Positions 28,469 through 37,627 are shown, numbered from the stretch's first letter. The stretch is 64,000 bases of DNA from an uncultured Shewanella sp. (GCA_947503555.1 CANNEE010000001.1:1-64000), one strand, 5' to 3'. Made by a program: numbers and translations. Notes: generated by a model from the sequence alone, not told the origin.

Positions 28469-28714
28469 GAAGTTGCCACAGGGCGTTGAAGAAAACAGCG
28501 AAAGGTTAGCATGGATGCTGAGCTAATTTTCGAGGTATAAGGACATACCATCGAAAATGTTAGCTATTTTCAAAAAAGCCCAAGGAAAAACAACTTCGTA
28601 GGGGCGTCATGGTGGATGCAAGGAGGAGAGGACGAGCAGTCCTCCTTGCCCGGGTGTGGGATGGCATCCCACGACTTTGATTCAAACAAAGTTTGAAACC
28701 TGCCACACTGGCAG
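28469..28714. repeat. Cluster of five palindromes downstream of trhO
   Basis: Within the 431-bp gene-free gap 28284-28714. (1) GAAGTTG (28469-28475)/CAACTTC (28591-28597) encloses a nested stem of AGCTAA, TTTTCGA and GGTAT with their complements (28521-28565). (2) GCAAGGAGGA (28618-28627)/TCCTCCTTGC (28640-28649). (3) GTGGGATG-G-CATCCCAC (28656-28672). (4) TTCAAAC-AAA-GTTTGAA (28681-28697). (5) CTGCCA-CAC-TGGCAG (28700-28714), directly against the trhO stop. No T tract follows, so these are not ordinary terminators. They look like a composite dispersed repeat. The stretch 28284-28468 shows nothing. Confidence 0.7.
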
Positions 28715-29689
28715 CTAACTCGCTTGTTGTTGTTTCACCGCCTCTTTCTGTTCTCTGCGCGCTTCAATCACCTGCTTAACATCGGCGCCAATATGGGACT
28801 CACCACGTTCACGGGCCAGTTGCATCTGCTTTTCACGCTCAATAAATCGTGCTCGTTGCTTATCACTAATAGTATCGATACAGTGAGGGCAACTCACACC
28901 TTGCTGATAAGCACTCGAGGCCTTGTCTTGCTCTGTGATTGGCATTCTGCAGGCGTTACATTGATCGTATTGCCCCTTGTTAAGTTGATGATCCACCGCC
29001 ACTCGATTATCAAACACAAAACACTCACCCTGCCACTTACTCTCTTCCTGTGGCACTTCTTCAAGGTACTTTAAAATCCCACCTTCGAGATGGTAGACCT
29101 CTTCAAAGCCCTGCTCTTTCATATAGGCGGTCGACTTTTCACAACGAATACCGCCAGTACAGAACATGGCCACTTTTTTGTGCTTACTCGGGTCTAGATT
29201 CTGCTTCACATAATCGGGAAACTCACGAAAGGTCTTGGTATTAGGGTCAATGGCATTCTCAAAGGTGCCAATTTGTACCTCATAGTCATTGCGAGTATCC
29301 ACAAGTACCACTTCAGGATCGGCAATCAGCGCATTCCAATCCTTTGGCTTAACATAGGTTCCCACCACTTTGAGTGGATCTATGCCTTCAACACCCATGG
29401 TCACAATCTCTTTCTTGAGTTTGACCTTAGTACGATAAAAAGGCATTTGCTCATCATAGGAGAGCTTGTAAACGATATTCTCCAGCCCTGATTGCTGCTC
29501 CAGCCAAGCCAGCAGCGTCTCTATGGCTTGTGAAGAGCCCGCCACTGTGCCGTTAATGCCTTCAGCAGCAAGCAGCAAGGTTCCACGAACGCCATGGTGT
29601 TCCATCACCTCTGTGAGCGGTTGGCGCAATTGCTCAAAGTGAGGCAAGTTAACAAATTTATATAGGGCACAAACTACAACATTAGACAT
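28715..29689 (-). CDS. trhO: tRNA uridine(34) hydroxylase TrhO (rhodanese-like, YceA)
   Basis: Oxygen-dependent enzyme that hydroxylates U34 of certain tRNAs, the first step of cmo5U/mo5U formation. An N-terminal acylphosphatase-like domain with [10 protein letters not shown] is followed by a rhodanese domain with the active-site loop [15 protein letters not shown] (Cys about 177). A C-terminal extension has a CNAC...CPHC cysteine quartet likely to bind metal. I moved the start to [10 protein letters not shown] (GGAG 6 nt upstream) from the longer frame at 29701. It is divergent from a GST gene with a CRP-like site between. Confidence 0.94.
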   Translation of the reverse strand: MSNVVVCALYKFVNLPHFEQLRQPLTEVMEHHGVRGTLLLAAEGINGTVAGSSQAIETLLAWLEQQSGLENIVYKLSYDEQMPFYRTKVKLKKEIVTMGVEGIDPLKVVGTYVKPKDWNALIADPEVVLVDTRNDYEVQIGTFENAIDPNTKTFREFPDYVKQNLDPSKHKKVAMFCTGGIRCEKSTAYMKEQGFEEVYHLEGGILKYLEEVPQEESKWQGECFVFDNRVAVDHQLNKGQYDQCNACRMPITEQDKASSAYQQGVSCPHCIDTISDKQRARFIEREKQMQLARERGESHIGADVKQVIEARREQKEAVKQQQAS

Positions 29690-29836
29690 TCTTTTCTCCA
29701 TGCTCTCTGGAACCTAATTTCCAGCGCATCTATCAATTCAACAAGAGTCAACTCGACAAGAGTCACTTCAATACAAATCACTTAGGTACAAATCACTGCG
29801 GCTCCGCGCGAAACAAGCCTGCGCAAAATAAACAAG

Positions 29837-29852
29837 CGTGACACAGATCACG
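29837..29852. promoter_or_regulatory. CRP-like palindrome between trhO and the GST gene
   Basis: CGTGA-CACAGA-TCACG has perfect symmetry in its 5-bp arms and matches the TGTGA-N6-TCACA consensus at 8 of 10 arm positions. It lies 70 bp before the GST start and 148 bp before trhO. Confidence 0.45.
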
Positions 29853-29921
29853 ATTTCAGGCAGAATTCTACGTTAATACAGCTCAAGCAAACACCAACAA
29901 AAAGTAAGGTCATTAACGTTA

Positions 29922-30572
29922 ATGTCAAACACTCCTGTCCCCGTACTCTACTCTTTTAGACGATGCCCCTATGCAATGCGTGCAAGGCTTGCGATCCGCT
30001 TAAACCAAGTACAAGTTGAATTAAGAGAAGTGGTGTTAAAAGATAAGCCGCAAGCCCTGTTTGATGCCTCTGCTAAAGGCACAGTGCCAGTGTTAGTGCT
30101 CGCCGATGGTAAAGTAGTAGATGAGAGTTTAGATATTATGCTCTGGGCCTACGAACAGTCATTAGGGAAAGATACCGCCAAACAGTGGCTGGCCCAACGC
30201 AAAGAAATGCTGGCATTAATTGATCTTCAAGACAGCGAGTTCAAGCCTTGGCTGGATAAGTATAAATACGCCGACCGTCACCCAGAGCTAGATCAAACCG
30301 GTTATCGAACCCATGCCGAGGAGTTCATTTCACAGCTTGAGAAGAAATTGGCATCACAAGCCTTTTTGTTTGGCGAGCAGCCAGATCTGGCAGACTATGG
30401 CATTTTTCCTTTTATTCGCCAATTTGCCTCAGTAGATAAACCTTGGTTTGCCAGCGCCCCTTACCCCAATACTCGAAGGTGGCTCGACAATCTAGTGTCA
30501 TCCAAGCTGTTTCACAGCATCATGCAAAAGTATCCCCAATGGGAAAAAGAGCAGCAAATAAGCATATTTTAG
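29922..30572 (+). CDS. Glutathione S-transferase family protein
   Basis: A two-domain GST: thioredoxin-like N-terminal domain with the active-site region YSFRRCPYAMRARLAI (CPYAMR, a cysteine-type GST like omega or glutaredoxin-2-like forms) and the cis-proline segment GTVPVLVLADG, then an all-helical C-terminal domain with ADYGIFPFIRQF. Length is 216. The substrate is unknown. The active-site cysteine suggests thiol transferase or dehalogenase-like chemistry rather than conjugation. Confidence 0.88.
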   Translation: MSNTPVPVLYSFRRCPYAMRARLAIRLNQVQVELREVVLKDKPQALFDASAKGTVPVLVLADGKVVDESLDIMLWAYEQSLGKDTAKQWLAQRKEMLALIDLQDSEFKPWLDKYKYADRHPELDQTGYRTHAEEFISQLEKKLASQAFLFGEQPDLADYGIFPFIRQFASVDKPWFASAPYPNTRRWLDNLVSSKLFHSIMQKYPQWEKEQQISIF

Positions 30573-30993
30573 CCCCTTCTGCTCTGGTCAAAATACAAGC
30601 AAGCCCCAAGAATACGAGGCTAATGGAGATAAAGGTTAGCCTTTTAACTTGTAAAATTGATAGCTAATAGTGCCAAACTAATATTGCTGGCATAAACCCT
30701 ATATAGAGTGCTTTAAGTTAACCATTCTCCCTGCTGTAACCTGCTATAAGCAAAAATAGATAAAATATAAAAAAATTGTCTTAAAATTGTCATATAACTC
30801 AATCTAGATCATAGATTTAGCTTGCGTGCTAAGGTATCGTATTGCACTTAGGTTTCGATACAGCGTTCTGTATTAGTTTTCATTGAATCAATTGAATGGC
30901 TAATAATCAAAAAATCATACCGATTTAAACAGAAAGCTGTCTCTTTAGGATGCTCCGCTAAACGGATTAAAGATTGTAGGATAGGGAAAGAAG
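30573..30993. other. 421-bp intergenic region without a recognised gene
   Basis: AT-rich. The only structures I see are a small hairpin ATACAG-CGTT-CTGTAT (30858-30873) and a weak CRP-like sequence around 30803-30818 (11 of 16). A ribosome site (AGGGAAAG) for the following small gene closes it. No c-di-GMP or other riboswitch pattern was evident. Confidence 0.4.
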
Positions 30994-31200
30994 ATGGACG
31001 CCATGGATATCGCACTCATTATCATGATCAGCGTTTTAATATTAATGCATTGCTGCTTTGGCTATGCGGCGATCACTTCCCGTGTCGACATTTGTCTCAA
31101 TAAAAAAATCCTCTGGAGTGGGTTAAGTCTGCTGTTTGGCCCTGTTGGCTACTATGCTTATCAAGGACGTATTCCTTGTGATCTACTAGCAAAAGAGTAA
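30994..31200 (+). CDS. Small membrane protein of unknown function
   Basis: A 68-residue protein with two likely membrane helices (IALIIMISVLILMHCCFGYA and LWSGLSLLFGPVGYYAY), with a short polar loop carrying Arg, Asp and Lys between them. AGGGAAAGAAG precedes the ATG. The family is not recognised, though the second helix (LFGPVGYYAY) resembles short phospholipase-D-nuclease-N-type or PLDc_N membrane tails. It stands alone between two gene-free stretches. Confidence 0.68.
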   Translation: MDAMDIALIIMISVLILMHCCFGYAAITSRVDICLNKKILWSGLSLLFGPVGYYAYQGRIPCDLLAKE

Positions 31201-31379
31201 AGCATACACTCTTTATAAACGAACATATTTATTTACAATCCTGGTGAATAGATTTCAGCTGTCCAAATAGCTCTCCTACAAATTTAGGCGTAAACTATAG
31301 CGCCTTACCTGCACCTGCGTGGCTCTCGCCACTATGCTTTGCTGACAACTCATCGACCAAATAGAGGTAACCTTAACTA

Positions 31380-32573
31380 TTGAATAGAACAAACCATACA
31401 AGTACGACAATGAACCTAGCCTTATTAATTCCTATGCTATCGGCTATTGTCGCCATCACCCCATTGGCTATCGACATGTACCTACCTGCCATGTCGACCA
31501 TAGCGCAAAGCTTTCATTCCGATGTTACCACCATAGGCCAATCCTTAAGTATTTATTTGGCAGGCTATGCCGCAGGCATGCTCTGTTTTGGTCCTTTGGC
31601 AGATAGGTTTGGTCGTAGACCATTAGTCATATTTGGCCTCAGCGGCTTTATGGTGTTGAGTCTACTGTTAGCACTGACACAGAATGTCGAGCTATTTTTA
31701 GGCCTACGTTTACTACAAGCCTTTATCGGCGCTGCCGCAACCGTTGTCGTGCCAGGCTATATCAAAGAGGTGTATGGTAAAAACACCGCTAAAGGCATGT
31801 CCTATGTTAGCTTAATTATGATGCTAGCCCCTCTAATTGCCCCCACACTAGGAAGCCTAATTTTAGAGCTCGGCGACTGGCATCTTATCTTCTATGTACT
31901 GTCTGCCTATGCTGGACTGCTATTAATGCTAGTCCTCTTTAAACTAGACATGGCCAGTGATAAAGATAAAAACAGTCGTAGCAACAAATCCTTTTTCGGT
32001 GCCTATGTGAGCGTATTAACTAAGCCTGGCGTTATTCTAAACATAGCTTGTGGCGTACTCACCTCTTTTGCCTTCTTCTGTTACTTAACCGCCTCATCTT
32101 TTGTCTATATGGAAGTGTTCGGTCTAGATAAGAGCCTGTTTGCCATTTTATTTAGTACCAATGTTGGTGCACTTATGCTCGCCAACGTATTTAACACACG
32201 AGTAGTGGGACGCTACGGCTCTCGACGCATGTTACAGGTATCAACCTTCTTCGCCATTATCTCGGCAACAGGGTTGCTGCTGGTCAATTTACTGGGGCTG
32301 AGTTTCCACTATACCGTTGCCATGCTTATCCCCTTAATGGCGAGTCTGGGGATTATGTCGGTCAATGCCGATGCCATAGTGCTGATGAAGTTCAAGCAGG
32401 AAACCGGCACTGCAACAGCAGTTATCGGCACCCTTAGGTTTGGCTTTGGTGCACTGGCAGGCCCGCTGCTAGCACTCTTTTATACCGGAACCGCCGTTCC
32501 CTTCTCGGCTCTTATGCTAACGGCAGTGATATTAGTCGCCCTATTTCAACTGGCTGCAAAACGTAAAAGCTAA
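31380..32573 (+). CDS. Bcr/CflA family multidrug efflux MFS transporter
   Basis: Twelve-helix drug:H+ antiporter of the DHA1 group. The first helix contains TPLAIDMYLPAM, the signature of the Bcr/CflA subgroup, and motif A follows as GPLADRFGRRPLVIFGL. Motif C-like VVVPGYIKEVYG and APLIAPTLGSLIL fit this group. The length of 397 residues is right. The start appears to be TTG at 31380 with AGAGGT upstream; the alternative ATG at 31410 has no ribosome site. Drug specificity cannot be told from sequence. Confidence 0.92.
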   Translation: MNRTNHTSTTMNLALLIPMLSAIVAITPLAIDMYLPAMSTIAQSFHSDVTTIGQSLSIYLAGYAAGMLCFGPLADRFGRRPLVIFGLSGFMVLSLLLALTQNVELFLGLRLLQAFIGAAATVVVPGYIKEVYGKNTAKGMSYVSLIMMLAPLIAPTLGSLILELGDWHLIFYVLSAYAGLLLMLVLFKLDMASDKDKNSRSNKSFFGAYVSVLTKPGVILNIACGVLTSFAFFCYLTASSFVYMEVFGLDKSLFAILFSTNVGALMLANVFNTRVVGRYGSRRMLQVSTFFAIISATGLLLVNLLGLSFHYTVAMLIPLMASLGIMSVNADAIVLMKFKQETGTATAVIGTLRFGFGALAGPLLALFYTGTAVPFSALMLTAVILVALFQLAAKRKS

Positions 32574-32587
32574 TATTCATTCCAAGG

Positions 32588-32606
32588 GAAGCTGATATTC
32601 AGCTTC
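32588..32606 (+). terminator. Weak terminator hairpin after the MFS gene
   Basis: GAAGCTGA-TAT-TCAGCTTC is a perfect 8-bp stem, 15 nt past the stop. The following TCTCTTAAATC is only partly T-rich. Confidence 0.5.
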
Positions 32607-32861
32607 TCTCTTAAATCTCAAGAATTACTGACATATTTTCTTTGCTCTGGTAACTATTCATAGGTCGAATAGTGAAAATTATTCAAGCGCAGGCTTTTTT
32701 TAATTTTTAGGCTTGTAATCAAATGCGGTTCGAATATGATGAAATTCTGTTCAAAACAACAGATTGTGTTTACGTAATATTTACGTATCCATTACATGGG
32801 CTGTGATTACCATTACAGCTTAATTTTTAGAGCGATTACCGTCGCTGTAACAAGATACTGT

Positions 32862-32876
32862 TTACCGTAACGGTAA
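32862..32876. promoter_or_regulatory. Palindrome at the ilvI ribosome-binding region
   Basis: TTACCGT-A-ACGGTAA lies 17 bp before the ilvI ATG. Related GATTACC elements occur at 32804-32810 and 32834-32840, so the 320-bp leader has three TTACC-type copies. No attenuator or branched-chain-rich leader peptide was found; regulator unknown, Lrp possible. Confidence 0.35.
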
Positions 32877-32893
32877 CTTAAAGAGGATTACAC

Positions 32894-34609
32894 ATGGAGA
32901 TGTTATCTGGCGCCAGCATGATCGTCCGTTCCTTAATTGACGAAGGCGTAAAACATATTTTCGGCTATCCAGGCGGGTCCGTACTGGATATCTATGATGC
33001 ACTTCACCAAAAGTCTGATATAGAACATATTCTGGTTCGTCATGAACAAGCCGCTGTACATATGGCCGATGGCTATGCCCGCGCCACCGGCGATGTCGGC
33101 GTGGTACTGGTCACCTCTGGCCCCGGTGCCACCAATGCTATTACCGGTATTGCCACAGCCTATATGGACTCGATTCCTCTGGTGGTGTTATCGGGTCAGG
33201 TACCCAGTAACCTGATTGGTAATGACGCCTTTCAAGAGTGCGACATGATAGGCATCTCACGCCCTGTGGTGAAACACAGCTTTCTTGTGACTGATGCCAA
33301 AGATATTCCAGAGATTATCAAAAAGGCCTTCTATCTTGCCTCGACCGGCAGACCAGGGCCAGTGGTGGTGGATCTTCCTAAAGATTGCCTAAACCCTGCT
33401 GTATTACATGAATATCAATATCCTGAAGAGATTGTAATGCGTTCATATAACCCGACAACATCGGGTCACAAGGGGCAAATTCGTCGCGGTGTTCAAGCCC
33501 TATTATCGGCTAAAAAGCCGGTACTTTATGTCGGTGGCGGCGCAGTGATTTCAGGATGTGACCAGCAAATTCTAACGCTTGCTGAGCAGCTTAATATTCC
33601 AGTTGTCAGTACCTTGATGGGCCTTGGCGCGTTTCCCGGCACCCATGAAAACAGCCTTGGCATGTTAGGTATGCATGGCTGTTATGAAGCCAATATGGCG
33701 ATGCATAATTGCGATCTTATTTTTGGTATTGGCGTACGCTTTGACGATAGAACCACAAACAATGTCGAGAAATACTGCCCTAATGCCACTGTATTGCATA
33801 TAGATATCGACCCTTCTTCTATTTCTAAAACCGTTAATGTCGATATTCCCATCGTGGGCTCGGCAGATAAAATTCTCGACAGCATGATAGCCATCATTGG
33901 CGACAAAGGCGTACAAGATGAAAAAGCCAATGCCGCGTGGTGGTTAGATATTAAATCTTGGAAGGCACGTAAGAGTCTAGATTATGCCAAATCATCCGAG
34001 CGTATTAAGCCACAACAGGTGATTGAAACCCTGCATAATCTCACCAATGGTGATGCCTATGTGGCATCGGATGTCGGACAGCATCAGATGTTTGCCGCGC
34101 TATATTACCCCTTTAATAAACCTAGACGCTGGATCAACTCAGGCGGCCTTGGCACCATGGGCTTTGGCCTGCCAGCAGCCATGGGTGTCAAAATGGCAAT
34201 GCCAAATGAGACTGTTGTTTGTGTCACGGGTGATGGCTCGATTCAGATGAATATTCAAGAGCTATCAACCGCGCTTCAATATGATGTGCCAGTGAAGATC
34301 ATCAACTTGAACAACCGATTCCTTGGCATGGTGAAACAGTGGCAGGATATGATCTATTCAGGTCGTCACTCTCACTCCTATATGGACTCAGTACCCGACT
34401 TTGCCAAAATCTCTGAAGCTTATGGCCATGTTGGCATTAATATTAACCACCCAGATGAGCTTGAAACTAAGCTTGCCAAAGCATTAGCGATGGAAGATAA
34501 ACTGGTATTTGTGGATATCAGTGTCGATGAAACCGAGCACGTGTATCCAATGCAAATTCGCGGCGGTGCAATGAATGAAATGTGGCTAAGCAAAACGGAG
34601 AAAAGCTAA
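32894..34609 (+). CDS. ilvI: Acetolactate synthase large subunit
   Basis: Thiamine-diphosphate enzyme making acetolactate or acetohydroxybutyrate in valine, leucine and isoleucine synthesis. The catalytic glutamate is in [18 protein letters not shown] (about residue 51). The ThDP-binding motif runs from [17 protein letters not shown] to KIINLNN (about 443-472). FAD-binding-domain segments include [12 protein letters not shown]. At 571 residues it matches IlvI more than IlvG or IlvB, and it is paired with an IlvH-type small subunit, which is why I use ilvI. A clear AGAGGA precedes the ATG. Confidence 0.93.
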   Translation: MEMLSGASMIVRSLIDEGVKHIFGYPGGSVLDIYDALHQKSDIEHILVRHEQAAVHMADGYARATGDVGVVLVTSGPGATNAITGIATAYMDSIPLVVLSGQVPSNLIGNDAFQECDMIGISRPVVKHSFLVTDAKDIPEIIKKAFYLASTGRPGPVVVDLPKDCLNPAVLHEYQYPEEIVMRSYNPTTSGHKGQIRRGVQALLSAKKPVLYVGGGAVISGCDQQILTLAEQLNIPVVSTLMGLGAFPGTHENSLGMLGMHGCYEANMAMHNCDLIFGIGVRFDDRTTNNVEKYCPNATVLHIDIDPSSISKTVNVDIPIVGSADKILDSMIAIIGDKGVQDEKANAAWWLDIKSWKARKSLDYAKSSERIKPQQVIETLHNLTNGDAYVASDVGQHQMFAALYYPFNKPRRWINSGGLGTMGFGLPAAMGVKMAMPNETVVCVTGDGSIQMNIQELSTALQYDVPVKIINLNNRFLGMVKQWQDMIYSGRHSHSYMDSVPDFAKISEAYGHVGININHPDELETKLAKALAMEDKLVFVDISVDETEHVYPMQIRGGAMNEMWLSKTEKS

Positions 34610-35103
34610 TGCGTCGAATTATCTGTGTATTAATGGAAAACCAACCTGGCGCGCTTTCTCGAGTAGTTGGCCTATTCTCTCAGCGTGGCTATAACATTGA
34701 AACCTTAACCGTGGCACCGACCGACGATGAAACCTTGTCGCGCTTAACCGTTGCCGTCAATGCCGATGAGCAGGTGCTTGAGCAGATAGAAAAGCAGCTG
34801 CATAAGCTCATCGATGTGCTTAAGGTCTCTAACATTACTGAATCAGCCCATATCGAACGCGAAATTACTCTTATCAAGGTGAAAGCCGATGGCGCCATGC
34901 GCGAAGAGGTAAAACGCACCGCCGATATCTTTCGGGGTCAGATTGTGGATGTCACATCAAACCTATATACGGTGCAGCTTGCGGGTACCTCAGAAAAGCT
35001 TGATGCCTTTATCACGGCGATCTCTGAGCAAACTAAGGTGATTGAAATTTCACGCTCTGGTGTTGTAGGTCTAGCTCGAGGCGAAAAAGCGATGCGCGCC
35101 TAA
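34609..35103 (+). CDS. ilvH: Acetolactate synthase small (regulatory) subunit
   Basis: Regulatory subunit that activates the large subunit and confers valine feedback. The N-terminal ACT domain begins [20 protein letters not shown] and contains FSQRGYNIETLTVAPT; a C-terminal domain follows with SNLYTVQLAGTSEKLDAF. Length (164) matches IlvH. The ATG overlaps the ilvI stop (TAATG), showing translational coupling. An in-frame ATG at 34582 inside ilvI is not used on this reading. Confidence 0.95.
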   Translation: MRRIICVLMENQPGALSRVVGLFSQRGYNIETLTVAPTDDETLSRLTVAVNADEQVLEQIEKQLHKLIDVLKVSNITESAHIEREITLIKVKADGAMREEVKRTADIFRGQIVDVTSNLYTVQLAGTSEKLDAFITAISEQTKVIEISRSGVVGLARGEKAMRA

Positions 35104-35126
35104 CGCTTTCAATCGTTAAGTACAAC

Positions 35127-35155
35127 AAAGGGAGCATGATGCTCCCTTTTCTTTA
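35127..35155 (+). terminator. Terminator of ilvIH
   Basis: AAAGGGAGCAT (35127-35137) and ATGCTCCCTTT (35139-35149) form a perfect 11-bp palindrome followed by TCTTT. Confidence 0.88.
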
Positions 35156-35182
35156 TTCACTCAATGCTTTTCAGTTAACGGC

Positions 35183-35623
35183 TTATTCGGCCTCAAGCAC
35201 TCTCGCATTGGTGATCTCAATTTTACGTGGCTTTAATGCTTCTGGAATTTCTCGAACCAAATCGATATTCAGTAGGCCATTTTCAAGATTAGCACCGACG
35301 ACAGTGACATAGTCTGCCAATTGGAAGGTACGCTCAAAGCCTCGCTCGGCAATGCCTTGATATAAATACTGACGTTCCTCTTTAGCCTCAGCCTTTACAC
35401 CTTTAACCAATAGCTTCTCACCTTGGCTGGTGATATCTAACTCTTCCATAGTAAAGCCTGCAACGGCCATAGTGATGCGATAACGGTTATCGGAAAGCAG
35501 TTCAATATTATAAGGAGGATAACCTGAGTTGCCTTTATTTGAGGCGGCATGTTCAGCCAGTTGAGCTAAACGGTCAAAACCAATGGCACTACGGTATAGG
35601 GGAGTAAGATCATAATTACGCAT
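35183..35623 (-). CDS. ibpA: Small heat-shock protein, Hsp20/IbpA family
   Basis: ATP-independent holdase that binds unfolding proteins for later rescue by DnaK and ClpB. A short N-terminal region with [15 protein letters not shown] precedes the alpha-crystallin domain (about 40-130) with [15 protein letters not shown] and [14 protein letters not shown]. The C-terminal IxI anchor appears as PRKIEI. Length is 145. I set the start at MRNYDLTP because AAGGA lies 8 nt upstream and is the 3' side of the RNA hairpin at 35631-35648. The sigma-32-type promoter at 35745-35772 supports heat control. Confidence 0.95.
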   Translation of the reverse strand: MRNYDLTPLYRSAIGFDRLAQLAEHAASNKGNSGYPPYNIELLSDNRYRITMAVAGFTMEELDITSQGEKLLVKGVKAEAKEERQYLYQGIAERGFERTFQLADYVTVVGANLENGLLNIDLVREIPEALKPRKIEITNARVLEAE

Positions 35624-35630
35624 AATGTAT

Positions 35631-35648
35631 ATCCTTGTATAAAGCAAT
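35631..35648 (-). promoter_or_regulatory. ROSE-like RNA thermometer hairpin at the ibpA Shine-Dalgarno site
   Basis: In the mRNA, AUUGCUU can pair with AAGGAU through A-U, U-A, U-G, C-G, U-A, U-A with one bulged G, around a UAUAC loop. The U-U-G-C-U strand with a bulged G against the AGGA of the ribosome site is the defining final hairpin of ROSE elements in small heat-shock genes. Two further hairpins (CAGTC/GACTG and AGAAC/GTTCT) lie upstream in the leader. Confidence 0.7.
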
Positions 35649-35744
35649 ATAGTCAATTAAACGGCTTGTTTTTTTGATAAGCCGGCAGAACCCCGAAGGC
35701 GTTCTTATTTCGTCATACAGTCCCTTACGGCGACTGTAATATCT

Positions 35745-35772
35745 ATATGGGGACGCGATAATGTAATTCAAG
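35745..35772 (-). promoter_or_regulatory. Sigma-32 heat-shock promoter of ibpA
   Basis: On the minus strand CTTGAA (35767-35772) and CCCCATAT (35745-35752) are separated by 14 bp, a near-perfect RpoH promoter. It gives a leader of about 115 nt that contains the thermometer hairpin. Confidence 0.85.
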
Positions 35773-35800
35773 GCCACTAAGCAATCTTTCTTCGCCCATA

Positions 35801-35830
35801 AAAAAAAGGCCACGAAGTCGTGACCTTTTT
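35801..35830 (-). terminator. Terminator of the 5'-nucleotidase gene's upstream neighbour boundary
   Basis: AAAAAGG-C-CACGA and TCGTG-A-CCTTTTT pair with one internal mismatch and an AG loop; the minus-strand T run is long. It lies 15 nt past the stop at 35846 of the 5'-nucleotidase gene and would end that transcript before the ibpA promoter. Confidence 0.85.
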
Positions 35831-35845
35831 CAATGATGATATTAC

Positions 35846-37627
35846 TTATTCAGGCAATTTACAGCCGTAAGCATTTTCATCAAGAGTATTAGTGTATTGA
35901 ACTTGACCAGCTACTGGAGCATAAGCTGAAATATCAATTGCACCATCTTTACCTTTATCTTCGATATAAGCTTTAAGTACAGCTTCATCTACAAGACCTG
36001 CTGTAGTGACTAGCTTCAAGCTTGGGAAGTCCGTGCCACTAACAAGATCTGGGTAGCCGTCACCACCAGCTGCGTTGTAGCTAGGAATGGTGAAGCTATA
36101 CATAGTGTCTGCAGCATAGTCTTCGCCGCCAATGCTTGTTACATCAACAGTAGAAGCAGTACAGTCAACTGTCATTTCTAGACCAACCAATTGAGCGTAA
36201 GCACCAGAACCAACTTGCTTAACTGCAACAGTGTTTAGGTACTTAGTCACGTCAGCACCGTTCATGGTTGCCTTGTAAACTTCGTTACCAAATGGCTGCA
36301 CAGTCAATACATCACGATATGTAACTGTTGGACCTTCAATAGAAGCACGAACACCACCAGAGTTCATTACTGCAAAGTCTGCATCTTGAGACTCTTTCTG
36401 TGCCGTCGCAATGAAGTGACCTAGGTTAGTTTGCTGATTACGAACCACTGCACGATCACCTTCAAGCTTAGCAGTCGTGTCAGCAATCGGCTCATCTAGC
36501 TTAGCTTGACCTGCTTCTTGATATGGACGAAGGATTTCACGAACAGTCGCATCAGGTGTAATTTCTTCACCAACAAGTACGCGTACACCATCGTCGTTCT
36601 TAACTTTCAAGTTAACAGGAATTAGGTTGTAGCTTGCTAAGTGAAGCTTGCCATCAAAGTATTCAAAATCTGCACGACCAACATACTTACCCCACTCGTG
36701 AGCTTGCATGATGTAAGTACCATTTTGCATGTCTGGACGACAGTCACTACCTGGCTTAAATGCATCATCATATGTCTTATAGTCAGCACTCATACAAACA
36801 GGGTTTTGTGAGTGACCACCGATAATAGCAGCTAAGTCGCCAGCAGGAAGTGCACGTGCTAGTGCAACATCACCAGGAGCGTTAGAACCGCTTTGACCAT
36901 CTGCGAAGTGACCCATATGAGTGGTTGCAAAGATAAAGTCTGCTTCACCAGATGCTTTGATCTCTTCAATTACTTTCTTAGCTTCTTCAGCAGGATCGGT
37001 AAATACTAGATCACCAATAAACTGAGGGTTACCTAGAATAGCAGTATCTTTAGTGGTAAAACCAACGACAGCAATCTTAAGACCGTTGATATCAAAGATT
37101 TTATATGGTTCGAAGTAGCGAGTTAATGTTTCTTTACCGTCTTCATCTACTTCTTTCTTGTAGATGTTTGCAGCAAGCATTGGGAAGTTAGCCAGTTTAC
37201 GCTGCATTTCTAGCACAGTAAGCGGGTTATCAAACTCATGGTTACCCACTGCCATTGCATCATATTCGATAAGGTTCATACCAATAAAGTCAGGACGCGC
37301 ATCTTGAAGATCTGACTCAGGTACACCAGTGTTGATATCACCACCAGACAATAAAATAGACTCACCACCATCAGCAGCAACCTCTGCACGGATCTCTTCA
37401 ATCAGTGTCTTACGAGCAGCCATACCATACTCACCATACTTACTTTCCCAGAAACGACCATGGTTATCGTTAGTATGAAGCACGGTAAACTTAGTGCACG
37501 AATCTGCTGTGGCACAAGTTACTGGCTCAGGTTTTGGCTCTGGCTTAGGATCATTGTCACTACCACAACCAGTAAGCGCTGCAAAAACAGCTGAAGCAAC
37601 TAAGCCTTTGATTAGTTTGTTGTTCAT
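35846..37627 (-). CDS. 5'-nucleotidase/metallophosphoesterase lipoprotein (UshA-like)
   Basis: Two-domain nucleotidase. The N-terminal metallophosphoesterase domain shows the metal ligands in VLHTNDNHGRF, LSGGDINTG, VGNHEFDNP, ATTHMGHF and IIGGHSQNP. The C-terminal 5'-nucleotidase domain carries the substrate-binding NSGGVRASI and the aromatic PSYNAAGGDGYP. A lipoprotein signal ends in LTGC, followed by a Pro/Lys/Glu linker (KPEPKPEP), so the enzyme is probably surface- or periplasm-exposed on the outer membrane. I set the start at MNNKLIKGL (AGGGG 8 nt upstream); the longer frame to 37696 has no site. Confidence 0.94.
   Translation of the reverse strand: MNNKLIKGLVASAVFAALTGCGSDNDPKPEPKPEPVTCATADSCTKFTVLHTNDNHGRFWESKYGEYGMAARKTLIEEIRAEVAADGGESILLSGGDINTGVPESDLQDARPDFIGMNLIEYDAMAVGNHEFDNPLTVLEMQRKLANFPMLAANIYKKEVDEDGKETLTRYFEPYKIFDINGLKIAVVGFTTKDTAILGNPQFIGDLVFTDPAEEAKKVIEEIKASGEADFIFATTHMGHFADGQSGSNAPGDVALARALPAGDLAAIIGGHSQNPVCMSADYKTYDDAFKPGSDCRPDMQNGTYIMQAHEWGKYVGRADFEYFDGKLHLASYNLIPVNLKVKNDDGVRVLVGEEITPDATVREILRPYQEAGQAKLDEPIADTTAKLEGDRAVVRNQQTNLGHFIATAQKESQDADFAVMNSGGVRASIEGPTVTYRDVLTVQPFGNEVYKATMNGADVTKYLNTVAVKQVGSGAYAQLVGLEMTVDCTASTVDVTSIGGEDYAADTMYSFTIPSYNAAGGDGYPDLVSGTDFPSLKLVTTAGLVDEAVLKAYIEDKGKDGAIDISAYAPVAGQVQYTNTLDENAYGCKLPE

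Noticed and set aside
28469-28714. CRISPR array
   Set aside because: The repeated palindromes differ in sequence and spacing; there are no identical direct repeats with unique spacers and no cas genes nearby.
30573-30993. Cyclic di-GMP (GEMM) or other riboswitch before the small membrane-protein gene
   Set aside because: A few GGATGC and CTAAACGG fragments are present but the conserved GEMM core and tetraloop-receptor are missing.
32736-32777. Short frame MMKFCSKQQIVFT in the ilvIH leader as a possible attenuator peptide
   Set aside because: It contains only one Ile and one Val and no Leu, and no terminator/antiterminator pair follows, so it does not fit branched-chain attenuation.
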